Origin: Parvibaculum sp.
GTDB taxonomy: Bacteria; Pseudomonadota; Alphaproteobacteria; Parvibaculales; Parvibaculaceae
Length of the DNA: 32,267 nucleotides
Assembly: GCA_030649335.1 (NCBI GenBank)
Contig: JAUSLL010000032.1
Coordinates: 1 to 32,267 of the forward strand
Direction of reading: 5' to 3'
Made by a program: the position numbers and the translations under genes. A model generated the notes under the pieces. It was not told the DNA's origin, did not search any database, and saw nothing but the letters and a program-made list of their open reading frames with translations. The first letter of the stretch is position 1. Every line of letters starts with the position of its first letter. Shown here piece after piece: positions 7,494 through 14,676 of this stretch.

Positions 7494-8464
7494 TGAGCCA
7501 AACTCCACCGACCCTCACACCTCACGTCGCCGCCATCGTCAATCCGCGCTCGGGCGGCGGGCGCACAGGCCGCGGCTGGCGGCTCATCAATGACGCGCTC
7601 GAAGCCGAGCTTGGCCCCGTGCGCGCGCAATTCACTACCTCGACCTCAACGCCGCATTATCTCCCCGCCGCCGAGCTCACGCGCAACGCCCTGAAATCCG
7701 GCGCGCAACTCGTCATTGCGGTCGGTGGCGACGGCACCATCAACGAAGTCGTGAACGGCTTTTTTGAAAACGGCACAGCGATCAACCCTGATGCCCATCT
7801 CGCCATTCTCAACACCGGCACCGGCGGCGACTTCCGCAAGACGTTTGACATGCCCGCCGAACTTGAAGGCTGCGTCAAACGCATCGGCGCAGGCACAACA
7901 CGGCAGATCGATCTGGGCCGCCTCACATTCGTCAGCGAAGACGGCGGCGCAGGCACACGCTATTTCAACAATATCGCCAGCTTCGGTCTCTCGGGCGACG
8001 TAGTGCGCGCCGTCAACCGCGCGTCATTTTCAAAACTCTTCGGCGGTGCCTTCGCCTTCCTCTGGGCAACGCTTGCCACCGCCTGGCGCTACAAGCCCCA
8101 TGCCGTGCGGCTCCAGAGCGATACGGGCTTCGATGACACGCTGAATGTCGGCATGTGTGCGGTTGCCAATGGCCGCTTCTTCGGTGGCGGCATGATGATC
8201 GCGCCCGATGCCGAACCCGACGACGGCATTTTCGATGTGGTCATCATGCGCGACACGAAATTCTCAGACATGCTGACAGGCTCCGGCGCGTTGCGCGACG
8301 GCACACATCTGCAAAATCCCAAAGTGCTGCACTTTCAGGCCCGCACCCTCACAGCGACGCCTGTCGGCGCGGCGCATGTTCGCCTCGACGTGGACGGCGA
8401 AGCGCCCGGTCGCCTGCCCGCCCGTTTTGAAATCCTCCCCGCCGCCATTACGCTGCGCTGCTAG
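7493..8464 (+). CDS. Diacylglycerol kinase catalytic-domain (YegS/BmrU-like) lipid kinase
   Basis: A 323-residue soluble lipid kinase of the DAGK_cat family. Motifs in order: IVNPRSGGGR near the N-terminus, the ATP-binding VGGDGTINEVVNGF, and NTGTGGDFRKTF (the GTGGDF variant of the usual GTxNDF). The second, beta-rich domain contains YFNNIASFGLSGDVV and ANGRFFGGGMMIAPDAEPDDG. The family phosphorylates diacylglycerol, ceramide-like bases or other lipid alcohols; the substrate cannot be read here. The start codon overlaps the glpD stop by one base. Only 26 bases separate it from the AGPS-like gene, with an AGAGG ribosome binding site in the gap. The context suggests re-phosphorylating a diradylglycerol or a related intermediate. 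Confidence 0.9.
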   Translation: MSQTPPTLTPHVAAIVNPRSGGGRTGRGWRLINDALEAELGPVRAQFTTSTSTPHYLPAAELTRNALKSGAQLVIAVGGDGTINEVVNGFFENGTAINPDAHLAILNTGTGGDFRKTFDMPAELEGCVKRIGAGTTRQIDLGRLTFVSEDGGAGTRYFNNIASFGLSGDVVRAVNRASFSKLFGGAFAFLWATLATAWRYKPHAVRLQSDTGFDDTLNVGMCAVANGRFFGGGMMIAPDAEPDDGIFDVVIMRDTKFSDMLTGSGALRDGTHLQNPKVLHFQARTLTATPVGAAHVRLDVDGEAPGRLPARFEILPAAITLRC

Positions 8465-8490
8465 ACCCTAAAAACAAGAGGCCAAAGCCC

Positions 8491-10164
8491 ATGACCATCG
8501 AACGTAAATCACTCCGCTGGAACGGCTGGGGTCCCGTCAATCAGCCGGTTATGTTGCCCGACAACGCACCGCAATGGACATGGATGGCCGAGGCTCTGGG
8601 CATGACGAGCCTGCCCGCCACCAAGGCAAAACCGCTCGATGAAATCACCATGGCCCCGAGCCGTCTGAACGACGATCTCGTCTCGCGCCTCAGCGCCATT
8701 GTCGGCGGCAGCCAAGTCATGCTCGACAATTACGAGCGCGCCTTCCATGCCCGCGGCAAGTCCTATCACGATCTCCTTTATGTGCGCGCCGGCAAGCTCG
8801 ACATGGCCCCCGACGCCGTTGTCTATCCGCGCAGCGCTGACGAAGTGCTCGCCCTCGTCAAACTCGCCAGCGACGAAGACATCACATTGATCCCCTTCGG
8901 TGGCGGTTCCTCCGTTGTAGGCGGCACCAATGCCATGGCGAAGTCACTGGGCGGCGTCGTCATCACGCTCGACACCACGCTGATGACCCGCATCATCCAG
9001 ATCGACAAGATCGCCATGACCGCCACCATCGAAGCCGGCATCTATGGTCCCGCGCTTGAAGAGGCCCTGCAAAAGCACGGCGTCACACTCGCGCATTACC
9101 CGCAAAGTTTTCAGTTCTCAACGCTCGGTGGCTGGATCGCCGCACGCGGCGCAGGCCAGCAATCCAACCGCTATGGCAAAGCCGAAAAGTGGCTCGTATC
9201 AGCAAAGCTCGCCACGCCCAAAGGCATGTGGACGACAGAGAGCACACCGGCCTCTGCCGCCGGTCCCAATCTCAATCAACTGGTGGCAGGGTCCGAAGGC
9301 ACGCTCGGTGTCATCTGCGAAGCCACCGTCAAAATTCACGACATCCCCGCGCGCAAAGATTATCGCGGCTATCTCTTCAAAGATTTCAAATCCGGTGTCG
9401 AAGCCGCCCGCCGCATCAACCACGCTGAAATTCCCGTCGCCATGGTGCGTCTGTCCGATGCACCGGAAACTTTTTTCTTTCAGGCCTTTTCGTCGTCAAG
9501 TGCGCAGACCAGCCTCAAATCAAGGCTTCAACGCGCTTACCTGCGCTTCCGTGGCTTCGGCGACGCGCCCTGCCTCATGCTCATCGGCCACGAAGGCGAC
9601 GATGACACGGTCGCCTGGGCGCAATCGCGCACGCAGGCCATCGCCACCGGCCTCGGCGCGATGAAGCTCGGCACCAGCGCAGGCGAGCGCTGGTATCACG
9701 GCCGCTTCGGCTCGCCCTATTCACGCGACCCGATGATGGACCACGGCATCGGCATCGACACGCTGGAAACGTCCACCCGCTGGTCAAACATCGAAAATCT
9801 CCGCGACAAGACCGTCGCCGCCATCGAAGGCGCGATTGCGGCCAACACACCGACGCAAAACGGGAAAGGCATCGTCATGTGCCATGTCAGCCATTCCTAT
9901 CCCGATGGCGCGAGCCTCTATTTCACATTTGTCTTTCCCCGCCAGCTCGACCGCGAAACGGAGCAATGGCAAGCCATCAAACGCGCCGCCTCCGATGTTC
10001 TCTTGGAAAACAAAGGCACCATCAGCCACCACCACGGCGTCGGCGTCGATCACACACCCTGGCTGCGCGAGGAAAAAGGCGAGATCGGTTTTCAGCTATT
10101 GAAAAAGATCAAAGCCGAGATGGACCCCAATGGCGTGATGAATCCGGGGAAATTGCTGGGGTGA
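8491..10164 (+). CDS. FAD-binding oxidase, alkyldihydroxyacetonephosphate synthase (AGPS)-like
   Basis: A 557-residue flavoprotein of the VAO/PCMH family. The FAD-binding domain (about 100-280) shows VYPRSADEVLALVKLA, IPFGGGSSVVGGTN, PQSFQFSTLGGWIAARGAG and GSEGTLGVICEATVKI. The C-terminal cap shows MVRLSDAPETFFF, the DTLETSTRW segment (compare FETSxxW in AGPS) and, near the end, ISHHHGVGVDHTPWL with the triple histidine characteristic of AGPS, then MDPNGVMNPGKL. AGPS swaps the acyl chain of acyl-DHAP for a fatty alcohol, making the ether bond of ether lipids. The order ETS-W then HHH favours AGPS over D-lactate dehydrogenase or glycolate oxidase. It is the last gene of the operon with glpD and a lipid kinase, which strengthens a glycerolipid role. 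Actual ether-lipid synthesis is inference; no DHAP acyltransferase or fatty-alcohol-forming reductase is visible nearby. Confidence 0.85.
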   Translation: MTIERKSLRWNGWGPVNQPVMLPDNAPQWTWMAEALGMTSLPATKAKPLDEITMAPSRLNDDLVSRLSAIVGGSQVMLDNYERAFHARGKSYHDLLYVRAGKLDMAPDAVVYPRSADEVLALVKLASDEDITLIPFGGGSSVVGGTNAMAKSLGGVVITLDTTLMTRIIQIDKIAMTATIEAGIYGPALEEALQKHGVTLAHYPQSFQFSTLGGWIAARGAGQQSNRYGKAEKWLVSAKLATPKGMWTTESTPASAAGPNLNQLVAGSEGTLGVICEATVKIHDIPARKDYRGYLFKDFKSGVEAARRINHAEIPVAMVRLSDAPETFFFQAFSSSSAQTSLKSRLQRAYLRFRGFGDAPCLMLIGHEGDDDTVAWAQSRTQAIATGLGAMKLGTSAGERWYHGRFGSPYSRDPMMDHGIGIDTLETSTRWSNIENLRDKTVAAIEGAIAANTPTQNGKGIVMCHVSHSYPDGASLYFTFVFPRQLDRETEQWQAIKRAASDVLLENKGTISHHHGVGVDHTPWLREEKGEIGFQLLKKIKAEMDPNGVMNPGKLLG

Positions 10165-10189
10165 TACTCACTTCACCACGCACAACAAT

Positions 10190-10222
10190 CCGTCATGCCC
10201 CGATCAAGTCGGGCCATGACGG
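10190..10222. repeat. Intergenic palindromic element (REP-like)
   Basis: An imperfect hairpin in the 85-base gap between convergent genes. The arms CCGTCATG (10190-10197) and CATGACGG (10215-10222) are perfect, and the inner arms pair after one mismatch around a CAAG-containing loop. There is no T tract, so it is probably not a simple rho-independent terminator. It shares GTCAT-CC...CAAG...ATGAC with the element at 16565-16591. Confidence 0.6.
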
Positions 10223-10249
10223 AGTAGCTGGAGCGCGTGGTCGGGAATC

Positions 10250-11836
10250 CTACTCCCCGTCCACGATCTTCCTGAGTTCCGCCTTCGCAATCTTCTCCAA
10301 AGTCGAACGCGGCAACTCGCCCACAATCCGCACATCGCGCGGCACTTTGAAATCGGCAAGTCCCTTGCGGCACGCCGCCATCACCTGATCTTTCAGATCA
10401 GCAGGCGCCGCCGCCTCGCCGCCCGGCACCAGCAGAAACACAACCGGCACTTCGTCCAGCATCTTGTCCTTGCGCGCGACCACCGCACATTCCTGAATGC
10501 CCGGCACCATCATCACAACGCGTTCGATCTCGGACGCGGCCACATTCTCGCCGCCGACTTTCAGCATGTCCTTGTCGCGGTCGGCAAAACGGATATAGCC
10601 ATCTTCCAACAATTGCACGCGGTCGCCGGTGATGAAGAAGCCGTTATCGTCATAGCTCTCTTCAGTCGCCTTGGGATTGTTCAGATACTCTTTGAACAGC
10701 GACAGACCCGGAATACCGCGAATGAGCAGACCGCCCACCTCGCCCACCTTTGTCGGCGTACCATCATCATCGACGATCGCGATTTCATAAACCGCCGCCG
10801 GCTTGCCGATCGACATCGGCGGCGCGGGCATATGGGCGTCGGAAACAATCCCGTGCGTGATCGTCTCCGTCATGCCCCACCAGCCGATGGTGCGTACACG
10901 GAAATGTGCGTCCGTTGGCAGTGACGCCACGCCATTGCCCCAGAGCCGGTATTGATGTGCCGCAGGCACGGGATGTTCAGCAAGCGCCCGCAAACAGAAA
11001 GGCACCATCGACGTCCATGTGCAGCGATGTTTCAGCGACACGGACCAGAAGCGCGATGCCGAGAACCGCGGCTGCACAACAAGCGTGCCACCCGCCCAAA
11101 GCGTCGAGAGCACGGAATAAGACTGCGCATTGGTATGGAACAAGGGCAGATAGCACAGATGCACATCGTCAGCGGTGAGCGTCTCATGTGCCGCGCACAT
11201 CTTGCCGCCCCAAAGCGCATTGGCATGGGTCCAGACAACGCCCTTGGGCCGCGATGTCGTGCCCGACGTGTATTGCACACCAATATTGAGATCAGGGTCA
11301 GGCACGCGCAAAGGCGCATCTTTCGCGTCTCCGTAAAGCGCCGCAAAAGGTTCCGCCCCTTTAGGCAAAGCATCTGTCGCCGCCGCGCCATTATCGGTTG
11401 CTGTCACTGAGAGCCATTTGATCTTCGTGCAGCTTGCCTGAACAAGTGCCGCCAATTTCGGCTGTGTGATCGCACCGACAACCTCCGCGTGATCGGAAAA
11501 ATACGTCAGCTCATCAGCCACCGACCGTGCATTGGTGGTGACGGCCACGGCACCAAGCCGCGCGCAGGCATACCAGGCGATGATCGTCTCAGGACAATTA
11601 TCAAGATGGATCAGCACGCGCTCGCCAAGCTTCACGCCGCGTGCTTTGAGACCGGCGGCAACACGTGCCGTCGCCTCTTCAAAGCCCGCATAGGTCCATG
11701 TCTCGCTGTCGCCCTCGAAAGGCTCCCAGATCATGAAAGGATGATCGCCCCGCGTCGTCGCATGGGTATGGAGCAAATGCGGAATGTCGAATGTAGAAAA
11801 CGGATGGACGGCGGGATTGACGAGCGCGGGTCTCAT
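10250..11836 (-). CDS. AMP-dependent acyl-CoA synthetase
   Basis: A 528-residue adenylate-forming ligase of the acyl-CoA synthetase superfamily. Core motifs: YTSGTTSRPKGV (A3, phosphate loop), GWWGMTET (A5), GDRVQLLEDGYIRFADRDKDMLKVGGENV (A7-A8) and PRSTLEKIAK (A10, the catalytic lysine near the C-terminus). It activates a carboxylic acid to acyl-AMP and then acyl-CoA in the cytoplasm. Length and motif set fit medium- to long-chain fatty acyl or aromatic acid ligases; the substrate is unknown. The start ATG (11836) overlaps the TGA of the upstream esterase in an ATGA, so the pair forms a coupled operon. The logical scheme is that the esterase frees an acid and this ligase activates it, but that is inference. 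The gene ends close to the palindromic element that separates it from the AGPS-like gene. Confidence 0.93.
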   Translation of the reverse strand: MRPALVNPAVHPFSTFDIPHLLHTHATTRGDHPFMIWEPFEGDSETWTYAGFEEATARVAAGLKARGVKLGERVLIHLDNCPETIIAWYACARLGAVAVTTNARSVADELTYFSDHAEVVGAITQPKLAALVQASCTKIKWLSVTATDNGAAATDALPKGAEPFAALYGDAKDAPLRVPDPDLNIGVQYTSGTTSRPKGVVWTHANALWGGKMCAAHETLTADDVHLCYLPLFHTNAQSYSVLSTLWAGGTLVVQPRFSASRFWSVSLKHRCTWTSMVPFCLRALAEHPVPAAHQYRLWGNGVASLPTDAHFRVRTIGWWGMTETITHGIVSDAHMPAPPMSIGKPAAVYEIAIVDDDGTPTKVGEVGGLLIRGIPGLSLFKEYLNNPKATEESYDDNGFFITGDRVQLLEDGYIRFADRDKDMLKVGGENVAASEIERVVMMVPGIQECAVVARKDKMLDEVPVVFLLVPGGEAAAPADLKDQVMAACRKGLADFKVPRDVRIVGELPRSTLEKIAKAELRKIVDGE

Positions 11837-12768
11837 GCCAGCGCCTCTTTCAGCGCCTTCGCCGCCGCCTTCACTGCATCGCGCGCCACATCAAAGGCCG
11901 CCTGCAAATTGAAGAACCCGTGGATCATGCCGTCGTAATTCACATGCACAGTGTCAACACCCGCCGCCTTCATAGCTTCGGCATAGGCGCGTCCCTCGTC
12001 GCGCAACGGGTCAAAGCCTGCGGTGATGACATAGGCTTGCGGTAATCCGGCGAGCGACGTGGCTTTGAGCGGCGCAATGCGCGGATCATTGCGGTCGGCC
12101 CCTTTCAGATAATGATCGAAGAACCAGATCATCCCGTCACGTTCGAGAAAATATCCGCTCGCATTCTCTTTGTAAGAGCCTGTATTCACGTCCGTGTCGG
12201 TGACGGGATAGATGAGCAACTGGAATGCGATTTGCGGCCCTTTTTCCGCTTTCGCAACCTGCGCCACAACAGCAGCAAGATTACCGCCCGCGCTGTCGCC
12301 TGCCACCGCGATGCGCGTGACGTCCATGCCGAGTGCGCCACCGTTTTCTTCAACCCATTTCACAGCGGCATAGCAATCATCAACCGCCGCCGGAAAAACA
12401 TGTTCGGGCGCGAGGCGATAATCAACCGCAACCACCATCACACCGGCTTCATTGGCCAGCGTCCGGCACAGCGCGTCATGGGTTTCCAGATCACCGATCA
12501 CCCAGCCGCCGCCGTGGAAAAAAACCAGCACCGGCAGCGCACCGCTGCCGCCCGCGACCGGCGTGTAAATGCGCAAAGGCAAATCGCCGCCCGGACCTTC
12601 GATCACACGATCCTCGACCTTGCCGATCGGCACACCCTGCAGGTCCAGCGTCGCCGCAATGCCGCGATACATTTCGCGGCCTTCCTTCACCGGCAAATCG
12701 ATAATGCGCGGGGCAGGGTTCGCCGCCATGCCGTCGAGCAATGCCTTCACTTGCGGATCTAGTGCCAT
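11833..12768 (-). CDS. Alpha/beta hydrolase, hormone-sensitive-lipase-type (family IV) esterase
   Basis: A 311-residue carboxylesterase. The oxyanion-hole motif HGGGW (from residue 85) and the nucleophile elbow GDSAGG (Ser159) are diagnostic of the bacterial HSL family. FDPLRDEG supplies the acid and HGFF the histidine near the C-terminus. These enzymes hydrolyse short- to medium-chain esters and sometimes bulky esters. No signal peptide, so probably cytoplasmic. ATG at 12768 is chosen because GGGAG lies about 9-10 bases before it; a TTG at 12786 has no ribosome binding site. It is first in a two-gene operon with the acyl-CoA synthetase, overlapping it by four bases. Confidence 0.92.
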   Translation of the reverse strand: MALDPQVKALLDGMAANPAPRIIDLPVKEGREMYRGIAATLDLQGVPIGKVEDRVIEGPGGDLPLRIYTPVAGGSGALPVLVFFHGGGWVIGDLETHDALCRTLANEAGVMVVAVDYRLAPEHVFPAAVDDCYAAVKWVEENGGALGMDVTRIAVAGDSAGGNLAAVVAQVAKAEKGPQIAFQLLIYPVTDTDVNTGSYKENASGYFLERDGMIWFFDHYLKGADRNDPRIAPLKATSLAGLPQAYVITAGFDPLRDEGRAYAEAMKAAGVDTVHVNYDGMIHGFFNLQAAFDVARDAVKAAAKALKEALA

Positions 12769-12851
12769 CGTCGCTGTCTCCCTCAAAATTTCTTTTTGCT
12801 TGAGTCAAAGTTTTAAAGGGGCGGCGTTACCAACGCAAAGCCGCAAATAGC

Positions 12852-12881
12852 AAAACCCCGCCGGAGGGTCATCCGGCGGGG
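12852..12881 (-). terminator. Rho-independent terminator for the small minus-strand gene
   Basis: A 10-bp stem, CCCCGCCGGA (12856-12865) / TCCGGCGGGG (12872-12881), with a 6-base loop. On the minus strand it is followed by TTTT (complement of 12852-12855). It lies 3' of the small gene 12921-13211 and upstream of the esterase, isolating the two units. Confidence 0.8.
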
Positions 12882-12920
12882 CAATAGCTGCAACAAGTGA
12901 CGTTGCGTCAGTCTGATAAT

Positions 12921-13211
12921 TTAGTGCAGAGCGTGCCCTGCCATGCTGCGACGGCCTTCGACCATGTCGAGCACCACACAGCGAAGCGAACGCCAGGCGT
13001 CGGCGCGCAAATCTTCGCCGATCATTTCCAGTTCGCTCACAGCCGTATCGGCATATTGGATCGCTTTGCGGCCATGTGTATCAACCATGTAAGCGGCAAG
13101 CAGATTGAGTTCGTTCTCGGTCATCATGTGCGATGAAGTCTCCGGCCAGAATGGGTCTGACCGAAGCATCGCAATCACCGTGCCAGCGCCGAAAACAAGG
13201 ATGAAACCCAT
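12921..13211 (-). CDS. Small protein of unknown function
   Basis: A 96-residue protein that I do not recognise. Residues about 2-16 (GFILVFGAGTVIAML) are hydrophobic and could be a signal anchor. After that it is soluble, mostly helical in character and acidic (MTENELNLLAAYMVDTHG, then a second helical stretch DADAW-like around LRADAWRSL). Support for a real gene: a terminator sits directly downstream on the same strand, no other gene occupies the strip, and codon use resembles its neighbours. The start is ATG at 13211; internal ATGs, such as the pair before TENELN, could give a shorter cytoplasmic form of about 67 residues without the hydrophobic leader. No function is proposed. Confidence 0.6.
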   Translation of the reverse strand: MGFILVFGAGTVIAMLRSDPFWPETSSHMMTENELNLLAAYMVDTHGRKAIQYADTAVSELEMIGEDLRADAWRSLRCVVLDMVEGRRSMAGHALH

Positions 13212-13320
13212 AATATCAACGACTTAGCCCTCCCCCCGCGTAGATCACGCCCGCAGAGCGGCAAAGCTTGCCCGATGCCGGGAAATCCTTACCGAGTAGT
13301 TTCCGCCGTCACACGCCCAC

Positions 13321-14052
13321 TCACCACGGTTCATTATGCGTGCGCACATCAACCTCGAAACTCCATGCCGCGCGCTTCTGCCCGTGCAGCATCATGTAAA
13401 TCTCCGCAATCCCGCCAATGTCGATGAGCCGCCCCTCTTTGCCGCGTGCGGCTGCATATTCCGGCACAAGCGTTTTGAGCTTCTCACCTTCAATGCCGCC
13501 ATCAATCACCACATGACCGACGTGGATACCTTTCGGTCCCAACTCCTTCGCCGCACTTTGCGCGAGATTGCGCAGCGCGCCTTTGGCCGACGAGAAAGCC
13601 GCAAAGCCTGCCCGCCCGCGCATGCTCGATGACGCGCCGGTGAAAAGCAGCGAGCCTTCGCTTCGCGGCAGCATGTGCACCGCCGCCTCGCGTGCAAAAA
13701 GAAACGCGCCATAAGCACAGACGCGCCAGCACTTTTCGAAATAATCCGCCGTCATGCCTTCAATGCCGCCCGGCATATTATTGCCCGCATTGTAGATGGC
13801 GAGCGCCACCGGCCCTGTCGCTTCCGCCGTTTGAAAAAGCGCGATGACGGAAGCCTCATCCGTCGCATCGCATTCAACAGGGCTCGCCTGCCCGCCCTTG
13901 GCGCCGATGGCGTCGGCAACAGACGCGACCTTGGCCAGCGTTCGCCCCGCGACGATCACATGCAGTCCCGACGCCGCCGCCAGCCCCGACAGATGAGCAC
14001 CGAGCCCGTCATGCGGACCCACACCCAATATGATTGCGGTTTTGATACTCAT
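13321..14052 (-). CDS. SDR-like protein lacking the catalytic tyrosine (SDR_c10 type)
   Basis: A 243-residue Rossmann-fold protein of the short-chain dehydrogenase superfamily. The glycine-rich loop is unusual (GVGPHDGLG, residues 10-18), and NAG is kept in YNAGNN. In the active-site region, GASSS holds a serine and FSSAK (153-157) has Phe153 where classical SDRs have the proton-donating Tyr; Lys157 is kept. I recall that an established SDR subgroup (cd05373, SDR_c10) has this Phe-for-Tyr change and the divergent loop, so it is a family trait, not a local mutation. Whether it is a reductase or a binding protein is open. The ATG at 14052 follows AGGAGG. An inverted repeat just upstream may be its operator. 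It is last on a minus-strand run of ligase and DUF924 genes. Confidence 0.85.
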   Translation of the reverse strand: MSIKTAIILGVGPHDGLGAHLSGLAAASGLHVIVAGRTLAKVASVADAIGAKGGQASPVECDATDEASVIALFQTAEATGPVALAIYNAGNNMPGGIEGMTADYFEKCWRVCAYGAFLFAREAAVHMLPRSEGSLLFTGASSSMRGRAGFAAFSSAKGALRNLAQSAAKELGPKGIHVGHVVIDGGIEGEKLKTLVPEYAAARGKEGRLIDIGGIAEIYMMLHGQKRAAWSFEVDVRTHNEPW

Positions 14053-14090
14053 GCCTCAGCCCTCCTGTGATGATGACAGAGAGCATATGG

Positions 14091-14120
14091 GTAGGTTCCA
14101 AAAAAGAACCAACTATTTTT
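14091..14120 (-). promoter_or_regulatory. Inverted repeat / possible operator upstream of the SDR_c10-type gene
   Basis: The arms GTAGGTTC (14091-14098) and GAACCAAC (14106-14113) pair with one mismatch around CAAAAAA, and the element is followed by CTATTTTT (14113-14120). It lies about 39 bases before the SDR start, in the 74-base gap after the DUF924 gene. The octamers GGTTCCAA and CTATTTTT recur upstream of the TetR gene at 28466-28481. It could be an operator; a weak terminator hairpin is an alternative. Confidence 0.4.
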
Positions 14121-14126
14121 AGCGCC

Positions 14127-14672
14127 TCAGCCGGAAAATCCGCCACTGGCCAGAAAATCAAGCTCCTGAGGCGTCGAAACGCGCCCCAGCACTTCGTTCC
14201 GGTGCGGAAACCGCCCGAACCGCTTGATGATATCGGCGTGTTCCTGCGCCGACTTCGTCACCTCCGGCTGCCCGAGACCGACAAAGAGAGGCAACCCCTC
14301 CTCATGGTCGGCCAGACGTTCCGAATGCATCAACGGCATATAGATCCAGTTGCGCACCGTCACCGGCAATTCGACGTCAAAGCGCCGCTTCATCGCCTCG
14401 CGCATGACCTCACGCGCTTGGGCGTCCTGCGCCCAGGCGCGGTGGTCGTGGCGATAAAGATTGCGCGGGAACTGATCGAGCACGATGACCAACGCCAGCA
14501 CGCCTTCCGGCACATTCAGCCAACCGTCGAGCCTGCCGGCAATCGCGTCCTCCAGCGTCGCGCCGAAGCGCCGCCGGATATCATCATCAAATGCGTCCGA
14601 TTTTTTCCACCACTTCTCCCATCCGGCAGCAAACCAGAAATCGAGGACATCGCGGGGCCGCACGTTATTCAT
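14127..14672 (-). CDS. DUF924 family protein
   Basis: A 181-residue soluble protein matching the DUF924 family, recognised by the opening DVLDFWFAAGWEKWWKKSDAFD, then FPRNLYRHDHRAWAQDAQAR, IYMPLMHSERLADHE and the closing FPHRNEVLGR. The family is all-helical, TPR-like and widespread in proteobacteria, with no settled biochemical role. ATG at 14672 is chosen; a TTG at 14687 would overlap the previous gene and has no ribosome binding site. It begins 4 bases after the stop of the feruloyl-CoA-synthase-like gene, so translation is probably coupled. The pairing with a CoA ligase may be incidental. Confidence 0.88.
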   Translation of the reverse strand: MNNVRPRDVLDFWFAAGWEKWWKKSDAFDDDIRRRFGATLEDAIAGRLDGWLNVPEGVLALVIVLDQFPRNLYRHDHRAWAQDAQAREVMREAMKRRFDVELPVTVRNWIYMPLMHSERLADHEEGLPLFVGLGQPEVTKSAQEHADIIKRFGRFPHRNEVLGRVSTPQELDFLASGGFSG

Positions 14673-14676
14673 AGGC

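Noticed and set aside
13281-13304. GGAAA-N14-TTTCC inverted repeat upstream of the small gene
   Set aside because: The arms are only 5 bases with a long spacer, so chance occurrence is likely.
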